Below are positions 1 to 7,599 of a stretch of DNA of 14,709 nt, in pieces. The DNA is from a bacterium (GTDB taxonomy: Bacteria; SZUA-79; Acidulodesulfobacterales; Acidulodesulfobacteraceae). Where the stretch lies: positions 1-14,709 of the forward strand of contig JAJYHI010000109.1 of the NCBI GenBank assembly GCA_021784835.1. Direction: 5' to 3'. The stretch's first letter is position 1; each line of letters starts with the position of its first letter. The position numbers were made by a program, and so were the translations under genes. The notes under the pieces were generated by a model. That model saw only the letters and a program-made list of their open reading frames with translations. It did no database searches and was not told the origin of the DNA.

Positions 1-49
1 TTGCATGGCATGCAAGAGGTCGTCGGTTCGACCCCGATCAGCTCCACCA
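1..49 (+). tRNA. tRNA-Ala (anticodon GGC), 3' part, truncated by the window edge
   Basis: The window opens inside the anticodon stem. TTGC (1-4) pairs with GCAA (12-15), leaving a seven-base loop ATGGCAT (5-11) with T33 followed by GGC at 7-9, which reads alanine GCC codons. Next come the variable region, a T-arm with stem GTCGG/CCGAT around a TTCGACC loop, the 3' acceptor strand ending CAGCTCC, discriminator A and an encoded CCA at 47-49. It closely resembles bacterial tRNA-Ala(GGC). The D-arm and 5' acceptor strand lie outside the window. It converges on the minus-strand cyclase gene. Confidence 0.93.
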
Positions 50-72
50 GTTATTGGCAACGAAATTAACTG

Positions 73-189
73 TATAGGATTTTCATACATAGTATCAAGA
101 TAATTTAAGAATAAGCAAGAAACATAAACAAATACGCTGTTTATAAAATCCTATAAATCCTATACAATCTATCCTATGCAGTATCCTAT
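73..189. repeat. Cluster of TCCTAT/ATAGGA motifs and an 11-bp inverted repeat next to the tRNA 3' end
   Basis: TCCTAT occurs four times in 41 bp, at 149-154, 158-163, 172-177 and 184-189, with irregular start spacing of 9, 14 and 12 bp. An inverted copy lies at 74-79. TATAGGATTTT (73-83) and AAAATCCTATA (145-155) form a perfect 11-bp inverted repeat separated by 61 bp. The region carries no credible gene and sits between the tRNA and a convergent CDS. It could be a degenerate repeat, protein-binding sites, or the scar of an element that once used the tRNA. The sequence alone does not decide. Confidence 0.5.
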
Positions 190-205
190 GAAAAAATATA
201 ATAAT

Positions 206-3085
206 TTATTGTAATATTTCTCCATAAAAAGCGTAATATTTTAAGCGGTCGGACTTTTTATTTTTGCTCTCGTATAATGCCTGGTCGGCGTAACGCAAAA
301 AATTATCGGGATTAGGCAATTCTTTGCTTTTAATAGTACCGTCGTACATATAAACGCCCATGCTAAGATAGACGGTTATTTCATTGCTATTTTCTAAAAA
401 TATAGGTTCTTTAATCTTTTTTTCTATTTTTTCCAATATAGATTCAAGCTCGTTTTTATTATCTATATCTTCAACGATAATAACAAATTCATCTCCGCCG
501 AGTCTCGCAATAAAATCGGTCTTGCGCAATACTTCCTTAAGTCTGGCGGAAACTATTTTTAATACATAATCTCCGACATGATGCCCGAATGTATCGTTAA
601 TAGGCTTAAAATCGTCTATGTCCATAATAGAAAAGGCAAGAAATTTTTTGCGGCGGTTTGTTCTCGATATTGCTCTTTCCATCTCAATGGATAATGAGCG
701 GCGGTTTGGAAGACCGGTAAGCTCGTCATAAAAAGCTTGATAAGAAAGCTCTTCTGCCAGCCTGTGTCTTTCCGTTATATCCATTATTGTCCATAATATC
801 TGTTCTTTGCCGCCAGCCCATCCATTTATTTTTTGTCCGTAAAAATCGGCATAAATAATTGTTCCGTCTTTCCTTAATATCGGTATATCGCGTTCAAATC
901 CCTTTCCTTCTTTCAATATCTTATTAGCTGTCCCCTCGATTCTTTTATAAGTTGATTCATCAGGATAAATCTCGGTTAGACTATGCCTTTTTAAGGATTC
1001 TATATCCGGATAACCCAATGCATTAATAACGGCATAGTTAGCATCGATAAAAACTCTGTCGGGATAGCCGATTAAAGCAATACCGGCGGAAGTATTACTT
1101 AAAAATGCATTTCTTATTTCCGATTCTCTTTTTTTATCGTTTATAAGATCTATCCTGTCTAAACCGTAGCCTATATCTAAAGCTATTTCTTCCATTAGAT
1201 TTTTAAGATCATCGTCAAAAAAGTTTTCTTCCGAATGAAGCACAGTTAATACCGCCCAAATAACTCCGCCTCTCATTATAGGCATAGAGGCGCTGGACAG
1301 CAAACCGAACTCTTTGTTTATTTCAAGCCATGGACGCATAGAAGGGTCATTTTTAAATGAAGGAATATAAACGGCTTTTTTTGAGCGCCATGCTCTGCCG
1401 ACGCTGGAGTGTCCCTCCTGCACGTCTGAATTAACCGAAATATTTAAACGTTCGACTAATCCTTGAATTCCTTGATAAGATATAAAATGCACGTCTCCTT
1501 TTTCATCGGGCTGCGCTATCCATACTAATTTTAAACCGGTATAATTTACTGCCATTTCACATATAGAGTCTATAAAAATTTTTTCATTTTCCGTTCTGCT
1601 TATCAACTGATTCATCTGTGCTAAAAAGAAATTGAACTCTATAAGCCGTTTCTGATGTTCTGTCTCGTAAACCAAACGTTTATTAACGTCTATATTATTA
1701 AGCGCTAATCCTAATGAATTTATAAGTTGTTTTATTACGCTAATCATATCTTTGTTGAAATAATATTTTGAATCGGATTGTATTCCTAAGATAGCCGCTG
1801 GATCAGATTCTAAATCCTTAAATATAGGAAAAGCCATCAAACTTTTTACTCTGGAAAACGTCGGATATTTATCTATAATTTTTTTATTAAAGCTATAAAT
1901 AGGCCCGATCACTTTTTTTTCTTTATAAGCTATCGATACGGGCATGTTTCCCATTATATCGTCGCTTCTAAAGGATGGTTTTATTTTTAAAAGATTTTTC
2001 TCATGCTCTTCGTCGTCCGCACATGCGGCGACGGGAATAAAATAACCTTTCTCTTTATCCGGAACGACTAAAACGGATCCCATAGAATCGGTTTTAGCAA
2101 CTATTAAATCAACGATATGTTTATATATGCTTTCTGCGTTTTTTAAAAATAAAACGGCTTCCTGAGCGCTAATAGCGGCTGATTGATAACTTTTAAGACG
2201 TAAAATTTTTTTAAACGTTATATTTGCTATTACGTCTAAAATTATAAATAAAAGAGTAAATAAAATTACAATTATTAAATAAATATGTTCTTTTCTCCAA
2301 AATAACTTCTCAAAGGTCGAGCTTGTCCAACCCGCTTTTATTATCCACGGATAATCAGCAATTTTTATAGAAGCGCCGCCTGAAAAATTTTGAGGATTTT
2401 TCTCATTAATGTCGAATTTTCCTTTTTGCCATGAAGATATCGTTTTGCCTGATATTTTTTCCATAAGATAAGCATTTATATATCGGGGAGTACTGATTGC
2501 ATTAAAGTTAGAGATAATAAAAGGCGAACCGATAAAACCCAATGTATAGCCTTGTTTATCAATTATCCGTTCGTTCATAGGTATAACAAATTTTTTATTA
2601 TATTTTTCAAAATATAACGTTCCTACGTATCGGTCTTTATAACCGTATACCTTAGTAAAAATAGTATTTTGTATATTTTTAAAAGCATTTTTAGAGCTTG
2701 ACCAGACTACTTTATTCATTGAGCTGTTTAAAATATTTATAGCCGCAATACCCGGATGATACTTTTTGAAACTTTTAAAAACTTGAAGCGCTTTTTTACT
2801 TGGGGATAGATGACCGTCGTTTACGTTTAAAAATTCTTTTTTTAAAAAGTTAAGATCGTGAAAATGGGCATTTATTTGATCTTTAATAGAAGCAGATAGA
2901 TTTGAAGCGGTCAAAGTTGAATATTCCCGGAGACGACTTTCTATATTTTTTTTCATGCTTATAGTTTCATGTGCAAATATAGACAATACAATACAAATTA
3001 GGAATAAGAAAAATATATGGATTGCCGTTAGTTGACGTTTTTCGGCTTGAGATATGGATGATTTACTTTTGCTGTTTTTAGGCAA
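206..3085 (-). CDS. Membrane-bound diguanylate cyclase: PDC-like sensor, two GAF, PAS and GGDEF domains
   Basis: Predicted to make cyclic di-GMP from two GTP in response to extracytoplasmic and cytoplasmic signals (959 aa). Visible order: basic N-terminus; TM helix ~21-38; periplasmic region ~39-265 with a long first helix, resembling PDC/Cache sensors; TM helix ~267-289; GAF ~315-465; second GAF ~495-645; PAS ~655-775 ending in the typical DITERH; GGDEF ~780-950. The catalytic motif RLGGDEF (861-867) is intact, as are DELTGLPNRR (787-796) and the metal-binding MDIDDF (821-826). RKTD (854-857) sits five residues before GGDEF, the position of the RxxD inhibitory site, so product feedback is likely. 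No EAL or HD-GYP domain is present. The start is TTG, supported by AGAGG eight bases upstream; the next in-frame ATG (residue 44) would remove the first TM helix. The ligand cannot be told. Confidence 0.93.
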   Translation of the reverse strand: MPKNSKSKSSISQAEKRQLTAIHIFFLFLICIVLSIFAHETISMKKNIESRLREYSTLTASNLSASIKDQINAHFHDLNFLKKEFLNVNDGHLSPSKKALQVFKSFKKYHPGIAAINILNSSMNKVVWSSSKNAFKNIQNTIFTKVYGYKDRYVGTLYFEKYNKKFVIPMNERIIDKQGYTLGFIGSPFIISNFNAISTPRYINAYLMEKISGKTISSWQKGKFDINEKNPQNFSGGASIKIADYPWIIKAGWTSSTFEKLFWRKEHIYLIIVILFTLLFIILDVIANITFKKILRLKSYQSAAISAQEAVLFLKNAESIYKHIVDLIVAKTDSMGSVLVVPDKEKGYFIPVAACADDEEHEKNLLKIKPSFRSDDIMGNMPVSIAYKEKKVIGPIYSFNKKIIDKYPTFSRVKSLMAFPIFKDLESDPAAILGIQSDSKYYFNKDMISVIKQLINSLGLALNNIDVNKRLVYETEHQKRLIEFNFFLAQMNQLISRTENEKIFIDSICEMAVNYTGLKLVWIAQPDEKGDVHFISYQGIQGLVERLNISVNSDVQEGHSSVGRAWRSKKAVYIPSFKNDPSMRPWLEINKEFGLLSSASMPIMRGGVIWAVLTVLHSEENFFDDDLKNLMEEIALDIGYGLDRIDLINDKKRESEIRNAFLSNTSAGIALIGYPDRVFIDANYAVINALGYPDIESLKRHSLTEIYPDESTYKRIEGTANKILKEGKGFERDIPILRKDGTIIYADFYGQKINGWAGGKEQILWTIMDITERHRLAEELSYQAFYDELTGLPNRRSLSIEMERAISRTNRRKKFLAFSIMDIDDFKPINDTFGHHVGDYVLKIVSARLKEVLRKTDFIARLGGDEFVIIVEDIDNKNELESILEKIEKKIKEPIFLENSNEITVYLSMGVYMYDGTIKSKELPNPDNFLRYADQALYESKNKKSDRLKYYAFYGEILQ

Positions 3086-3093
3086 AACTATAA

Positions 3094-3098
3094 CCTCT
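3094..3098 (-). promoter_or_regulatory. Ribosome binding site fixing the TTG start of the diguanylate cyclase
   Basis: AGAGG on the minus strand, eight bases before TTG at 3083-3085. It supports the upstream TTG rather than the ATG 43 codons downstream. Confidence 0.6.
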
Positions 3099-3112
3099 TA
3101 TTATATACAATA

Positions 3113-3147
3113 TACAATAATTGTAATCTATCTTTTGCGAAAAACAA
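3113..3147 (-). promoter_or_regulatory. Possible sigma-70 promoter with overlapping palindrome upstream of the cyclase
   Basis: On the minus strand, TTGTTT (3142-3147) and TACAAT (3120-3125) are 16 bp apart, a weak -35 with a good -10, about 35 bp before the start codon. The -10 is half of a 13-bp perfect palindrome, TACAATAATTGTA (3113-3125), followed by a TATTGTA direct repeat. This is a plausible operator, but in AT-rich DNA the evidence is thin. The preceding 116-bp gap and lack of a clear nadB terminator leave read-through possible. Confidence 0.35.
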
Positions 3148-3201
3148 TCAATTTAACAAATAATAGCAAGATATGAACGATAATATTTATAATTATTTTT
3201 A

Positions 3202-4842
3202 TTATAACACAGTAGGATGCTTGAAGTTCTTATCGTCTTTTTCCGGATAATCTATATTGTAATGCGTACCGCGAGATTCCTTTCTTAACATTGCGGAATT
3301 TACGATGAGACTTGCTACTTCGGCTATATTCCTAAGTTCCAGGAGGTCTGTCGTTATCTTAAAATTCCAATAGTATTCTTTGATTTCGTAAAGCAGGTTG
3401 TCTATGCGCCTTTTTGCCCTCTCTAAACGTTTGTCCGACCTGACTATACCGACATAATTCCACATAGTCCGCCTGAGTTCGTCCCAGTTATGAGAAACGA
3501 CTATCATTTCGTCGCCGCCCGTTAAACCGAAATCTTTCCATTCCGGCAATGCCGGCTTTTCATTTTCGACGACATCCGAATTAGACGTATTTGAAACTTT
3601 AGGCTCGGAAATTTTGAGCGATTCTTTCAAAAACCGCTGCGCCGCTTCGTAAGACTTTTTAGCAAAAACGCATCCTTCTAGCAGAGAATTGCTTGCAAGC
3701 CTGTTTGCACCGTGAAGTCCTGTGCAGGCTACCTCTCCGATGGCATAAAGACCGCCGACGGATGTTAAACCGTTTTCGTCGGTCAATATCCCTCCGCATA
3801 AATAATGTGCGGCAGGAACGACGGGTATCCATTTTTTAGACATATCTATGCCGAAACTCAACGTAGTTTTAAAAATATCCGGAAATCTCTTTTCCAAAAA
3901 CTCTCTGCTTTTGTGGGTCATATCGAGATATACGCATTCGTCTCCGGTTCTTTTAAGTTCAAAGTCGATTGTTCTTGCTACAATATCGCGGGGAGCAAGA
4001 CTCTTCAGCGGGTGAACGCTATCCATAAAAGGAGTTCCGTCTTTTAATCTTAAAGTGCCGCCCTCTCCCCTGAGAGCTTCGGATATTAAAAAAGACTTTG
4101 CTTCCGGATGGTAAAGTATAGTGGGGTGAAACTGGTAAAATTCCATATTGGCTATTTTAGCTCCTGCCCTGTGCGCCATAGCTATTCCATCGCCGGTAGA
4201 TATATCGGGATTTGAAGTGTATAAGAAGACTTTTCCGGCTCCGCCCGTAGCAAGCACTACTATATCGGCACTAACGGTTATCACTTTGCCGGTATTTTTA
4301 TTCAAAAAGTATGCGCCTAAAACCCTGTTTTCCCTATATTTTTCTATTTTTAGCTTCCGGGCGGTAATTAAATCTATGCCTATGTGATTTTCAAATATTT
4401 TTATATTTGATTTTTCTCGTGAAGTATCGACTAACGCTCTTTCTATTTCTCTGCCTGTTATATCCCCCGCATGCAAAACCCTTCTTTCGGAATGCCCGCC
4501 TTCCCTGCCCAGATCGAACTCTTTATTGTTTTCGGAATGCTTGGCAAATTTAACGCCCCAGCTTAAAAGATCCTGTACGATGCCGGGACCTTCCTCTACG
4601 ACCATTCTTACTATATTTTCGTCGCAAAGTCCGTCGCCGGCGGTCAGCGTATCTAAGATATGTTTTTCGTACGAATCTTTATCGAGATTCATAACGGCGG
4701 CAAGCCCGCCCTGAGCATAGTTTGTATTTGATTCCGCTTCTTCTTTTTTAGTAAAAATTCCTACCGAAACAGAGTCGTCAAATCTATTTGCAAGCGAAAG
4801 ACCTGCTATGCCCGAACCTATAACCAGAACGTTATAATGCAT
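3202..4842 (-). CDS. nadB: L-aspartate oxidase (NAD biosynthesis)
   Basis: FAD enzyme that oxidises L-aspartate to iminoaspartate, which quinolinate synthase (NadA) condenses with dihydroxyacetone phosphate; cytoplasmic, first step of de novo NAD synthesis. At 546 aa it is normal for the family. Visible: Rossmann FAD motif GSGIAGLSLA (9-18); TNYAQGGLAA (40-49); REGGHSERRVLHAGDITGRE (113-132), whose Glu114 is at or near the residue that separates aspartate oxidases from succinate dehydrogenase/fumarate reductase flavoproteins; HPTILYHP (239-246); SEALRGEGG (254-262); PAAHYLCGGI (343-352); IGEVACTGLHGANRLASNSL (368-387). The C-terminal helical domain ends SRGTHYNIDYP, typical of NadB. It starts with ATG eight bases after the lipoprotein stop and has no clear Shine-Dalgarno, suggesting coupling. 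No nadA or nadC lies nearby. In anaerobes fumarate can serve as electron acceptor (known for the family). Confidence 0.97.
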   Translation of the reverse strand: MHYNVLVIGSGIAGLSLANRFDDSVSVGIFTKKEEAESNTNYAQGGLAAVMNLDKDSYEKHILDTLTAGDGLCDENIVRMVVEEGPGIVQDLLSWGVKFAKHSENNKEFDLGREGGHSERRVLHAGDITGREIERALVDTSREKSNIKIFENHIGIDLITARKLKIEKYRENRVLGAYFLNKNTGKVITVSADIVVLATGGAGKVFLYTSNPDISTGDGIAMAHRAGAKIANMEFYQFHPTILYHPEAKSFLISEALRGEGGTLRLKDGTPFMDSVHPLKSLAPRDIVARTIDFELKRTGDECVYLDMTHKSREFLEKRFPDIFKTTLSFGIDMSKKWIPVVPAAHYLCGGILTDENGLTSVGGLYAIGEVACTGLHGANRLASNSLLEGCVFAKKSYEAAQRFLKESLKISEPKVSNTSNSDVVENEKPALPEWKDFGLTGGDEMIVVSHNWDELRRTMWNYVGIVRSDKRLERAKRRIDNLLYEIKEYYWNFKITTDLLELRNIAEVASLIVNSAMLRKESRGTHYNIDYPEKDDKNFKHPTVL

Positions 4843-4850
4843 AAAATAAA

Positions 4851-5492
4851 TTAATATTTATTTGCGCCGCTGTGTAAATTCCATTTCAAAACGGCTTTTC
4901 CGTTTACTCCGGTAATTATAAGTTTAATCCATTTAACGCCGGAGTTTAAAAATAATTTATGTTCTTTTTTGTCGTAATATTTTGGAAATTTTATAATATA
5001 CTGCCTTGACCAGTCCGTAACGTAAGGAAAAAATTTCTTTAAAAAAACTTTTTTTTGCTGCGAGGGCTTAATGCTGAGCGGCATAATGCTTTCGCCCTCG
5101 TTATTCGTTAAATACACCATCCATATCGATCTTTTTGAATCTAAGTTGTTATAAGATTTGCGGGGGGTGTAAACCGAAACTAAAAATACGGTACTTTTTC
5201 CGATTTTTTTTATTAAATTTTTGGGGCGTTCCATATAATAACCGTAATATTTATCTTCATATGAACGCATAAAAGACTTATCGAAATAAGCAGCCCTTAT
5301 ATACATTACCGTATTAAGGTTATTGTATATATCTGCTTTGCGGGTCGCTTTACGCAAAGCCGAACGATATCCGCCGTTTGACGGAAACGGATGTTTTAAA
5401 CCGAGAGAACTAAAAACGGAACAACCGGACAACAGAAAAATAGGTATGACAAATACAAAAAGTAAAATTATTAAAAAAACTGTTTTTTTCAT
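4851..5492 (-). CDS. Unrecognised lipoprotein, probably outer-membrane anchored
   Basis: I do not recognise a family for this 213-aa protein. It starts MKKTVFLIILL, a lysine-tipped hydrophobic signal, and has a good lipobox L-S-G-C with the acylated cysteine at residue 24. Serine follows, with no Asp at +2, which favours outer-membrane rather than inner-membrane retention. The mature part is basic and rich in Lys and Tyr, with clusters such as YEDKYYGYYMERP (~78-90) and PKYYDKKEHK (~170-179). The spacing of hydrophobic residues in the second half (VFLVSVYTP, IWMVYLTN, WIKLIITG) suggests beta strands. No second TM helix, catalytic motif or repeat is visible. It lies 10 bp after pyrE and 8 bp before nadB, so it is probably co-transcribed, though nothing ties it to nucleotide metabolism. 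Confidence 0.85.
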   Translation of the reverse strand: MKKTVFLIILLFVFVIPIFLLSGCSVFSSLGLKHPFPSNGGYRSALRKATRKADIYNNLNTVMYIRAAYFDKSFMRSYEDKYYGYYMERPKNLIKKIGKSTVFLVSVYTPRKSYNNLDSKRSIWMVYLTNNEGESIMPLSIKPSQQKKVFLKKFFPYVTDWSRQYIIKFPKYYDKKEHKLFLNSGVKWIKLIITGVNGKAVLKWNLHSGANKY

Positions 5493-5502
5493 AAGTATAA
5501 TA

Positions 5503-6087
5503 TTATTGCATTATATCTTTTTTAGTAAATAAGGAATGAAGCTCAATGCCGTTCTCTTTAAGAAATTCGGCTCCGCCTTCCTGTCTGTCGACGACGCAGA
5601 CCGCATCCGTTATCTCATAACCTTCTTCACGCGCGTTTTTTACGGCTTTTAAAATAGAACCGCCCGTAGTAACGACGTCTTCTATTATTAAAATATTTGC
5701 TCCTTTGGATAAAAACTGTACAGGTTCGATAAGATTGCCTTTGCCGTATTCTTTTTTTTCTTTTCTGATAACGACTGATTTTAAAGGATTTTTATCCAAA
5801 AAACTCGCAGTCAGTATTGAGGAAATTAAAGGAATGCCTCCCACCGGAACGCCGGCAATTACCGAAAATTTTAGATCTTTTATTTTCTTAATTTCATCGT
5901 AAAGCAGTCTGCCGATAAGATATAAATACTCGCCGTCGAAAGAAATTCTGCGTAAATCTATATAAAAGTCGCTTGTTTTACCAGAGGCAAGAACGAATTC
6001 TTTTTTTTCGTAACATAAAGTTTTTACGGCATTCAATACGGACGTTTTAAGTGTTTCGGAGGTATCGTTTAAATCGTTATTTATCAT
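5503..6087 (-). CDS. pyrE: Orotate phosphoribosyltransferase
   Basis: Transfers phosphoribose from PRPP to orotate to give OMP, the fifth step of de novo pyrimidine synthesis; cytoplasmic, normally a dimer. Length 194 aa, usual for the family. Visible: SGKTSDFYIDLR (35-46), the orotate-site motif; AGVPVGGIPL (78-87); the flexible catalytic loop RKEKKEYGKGNLIE (108-121); and the PRPP-binding motif ILIIEDVVTTGGS (132-144). VVDRQEGG (165-172) is also typical of PyrE. The start is ATG with only a weak upstream GGTAAA as ribosome site. It lies 81 bp after purF in an AT-rich gap without a clear terminator or strong promoter. The lipoprotein gene follows after 10 bp. Other pyr genes are not in the window. 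Confidence 0.96.
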   Translation of the reverse strand: MINNDLNDTSETLKTSVLNAVKTLCYEKKEFVLASGKTSDFYIDLRRISFDGEYLYLIGRLLYDEIKKIKDLKFSVIAGVPVGGIPLISSILTASFLDKNPLKSVVIRKEKKEYGKGNLIEPVQFLSKGANILIIEDVVTTGGSILKAVKNAREEGYEITDAVCVVDRQEGGAEFLKENGIELHSLFTKKDIMQ

Positions 6088-6168
6088 TATTTTTTACCGT
6101 ATAAAGACTGTTTATATATTATTATATTAATTACATATTAGTCATATTGCGCCGTTTTATAAATTTCT

Positions 6169-7581
6169 TCAAAAAACTTCTTTGCTAAACAGTTTCAACT
6201 GTACTTGATTTTCATATTCGGATTCGTCGAAAGTTTCCTGAGGATAAACGTTTGAAAAACATGCTTCGCAAAAATTAATACCGTTTCCTACAGCCCTGCT
6301 TAAACCGTCTATCGAAAGAAATTTTGTAGTAGTAGCGCCGAGTTTGGCGTTTATCTCTTTTTCGCTGTATTTGGCCGCCATAAGGTCTTCCTTTACCGGC
6401 GTGTCTATTCCGTAAAAACATGGAGCAATAACCATAGGCGAACTTAAACGAAGATGGATCTCTTTTGCGCCGGCAAGTTTCAACATATCGACAATTTTCT
6501 TAGAAGTCGTTCCCCTTACTACAGAGTCGTCTACGACGACGACTTTTTTGCCTTTTATGACGTCTGGAACGGGATTTAGTTTTACTTTAACGCCGAAATG
6601 CCTTATGGATTTTTTAGGTTCTATAAACGTTCTTCCTACATAGTGGTTTCTTGTAAAGCCCATTTCAAAATCTATGCCGGAGCCTTTTGAAAAACCTAAA
6701 GCCGCCGGTACTCCCGAATCCGGAACGGGTATTACTATATCTGCATCGGGAGTGGACTCCTTTGCAAGTTCTTTGCCCATTTGGATGCGCAAGCTGTAAA
6801 TTGATTTACCGTTAAAAATGCTGTCGGGTCGTGAAAAATAAATAAGTTCAAATACGCAGGCCGAATTTCTTTCTATCCTGAACGGAAATATGCTTCTGAT
6901 GCCCTCGCCGTTGACTAGTATTACTTCGCCCGGCCTTACGTCTCTTATATATTCGGCATTTATAAGATCTAAAGCGCATGTTTCCGAAGCAAAAACTATA
7001 GAACCGTTAAGCATTCCCATAACGAGAGGCCTAAAACCGAAAGGATCTCTTGCGGCTATCATCTCTTTTTCAGAAAGAAACAGGAAAGAGTATGCGCCTT
7101 TAAGTTTTTTTAATGAACTTACGATCCTGTCTATAAGAAGGTTTTCTTTAGATAAAGCCGTTAGATGTATAACGACTTCGGTATCGGAAGTAGATGAAAA
7201 AATAGAGCCGTTTTCTTCAAGCTCGTCTTTTATTATGTGGGCGTTGGTAATATTTCCGTTGTGAGCTACTGCTATTGAACCGAAATAATAATCGGCGACA
7301 AGAGGCTGAGCATTTTTAAGAAGCGTTTCCCCTGCCGTTGAATACCTTACATGTCCTATGGCGTTTTTTCCTTTGAGCTGCAAAAGTGTATTTTCTTTAA
7401 ATACGTCGTTTACAAGACCAAGACTCTTATGAAAATACAAGCCGTTCATATCCGACGATGCTATTCCGCAAGACTCCTGTCCCCTGTGCTGAAGCGCGTA
7501 AAGTCCCAAATAAGTTATTTTAGCGGCTTCTTCGTTATTGTATATACCGAATACGCCGCATTCGTCTTTTATCTCTTCCAT
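6169..7581 (-). CDS. purF: Amidophosphoribosyltransferase, Fe-S type with propeptide
   Basis: Catalyses the first committed purine step: PRPP plus glutamine to 5-phosphoribosylamine. Length 470 aa. The N-terminal Ntn glutaminase domain (~8-235) begins with a seven-residue propeptide, MEEIKDE, cleaved before Cys8 of CGVFGI, which becomes the nucleophile. LQHRGQES (30-37), HVRYST (77-82) and HNGN (107-110) complete the glutaminase site. The C-terminal PRTase domain has the PRPP loop VVVDDSVVRGTTS (348-360). Four cysteines, C242, C388 and C438/C441 in CEAC, match in spacing the 4Fe-4S ligands of the Bacillus subtilis enzyme, so this is the oxygen-sensitive, cluster-containing class (family knowledge), unlike E. 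coli PurF. It starts with ATG 18 bp after purL, without a clear Shine-Dalgarno, and so is probably co-transcribed with it. Confidence 0.97.
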   Translation of the reverse strand: MEEIKDECGVFGIYNNEEAAKITYLGLYALQHRGQESCGIASSDMNGLYFHKSLGLVNDVFKENTLLQLKGKNAIGHVRYSTAGETLLKNAQPLVADYYFGSIAVAHNGNITNAHIIKDELEENGSIFSSTSDTEVVIHLTALSKENLLIDRIVSSLKKLKGAYSFLFLSEKEMIAARDPFGFRPLVMGMLNGSIVFASETCALDLINAEYIRDVRPGEVILVNGEGIRSIFPFRIERNSACVFELIYFSRPDSIFNGKSIYSLRIQMGKELAKESTPDADIVIPVPDSGVPAALGFSKGSGIDFEMGFTRNHYVGRTFIEPKKSIRHFGVKVKLNPVPDVIKGKKVVVVDDSVVRGTTSKKIVDMLKLAGAKEIHLRLSSPMVIAPCFYGIDTPVKEDLMAAKYSEKEINAKLGATTTKFLSIDGLSRAVGNGINFCEACFSNVYPQETFDESEYENQVQLKLFSKEVF

Positions 7582-7599
7582 AATTATTAAATAAATAAT

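Noticed and set aside
1..205. Complete tRNA-bounded genomic island
   Set aside because: No duplicated tRNA 3' end, integrase or change of gene character is seen in the window; neighbouring genes are core metabolism.
3805..4714. Plus-strand open frames of 60-80 codons opposite nadB
   Set aside because: They lie wholly within a well-supported nadB on the other strand and show no recognisable motifs or ribosome sites.
6088..6168. Promoter between purF and pyrE (TATAAT-like hexamers)
   Set aside because: The TATAAT match has no acceptable -35 at 16-18 bp, and such hexamers are expected by chance in this AT-rich gap.
6890..7264. 124-codon plus-strand open frame opposite purF
   Set aside because: Antisense shadow of a conserved gene; low-complexity translation with no domain signature.
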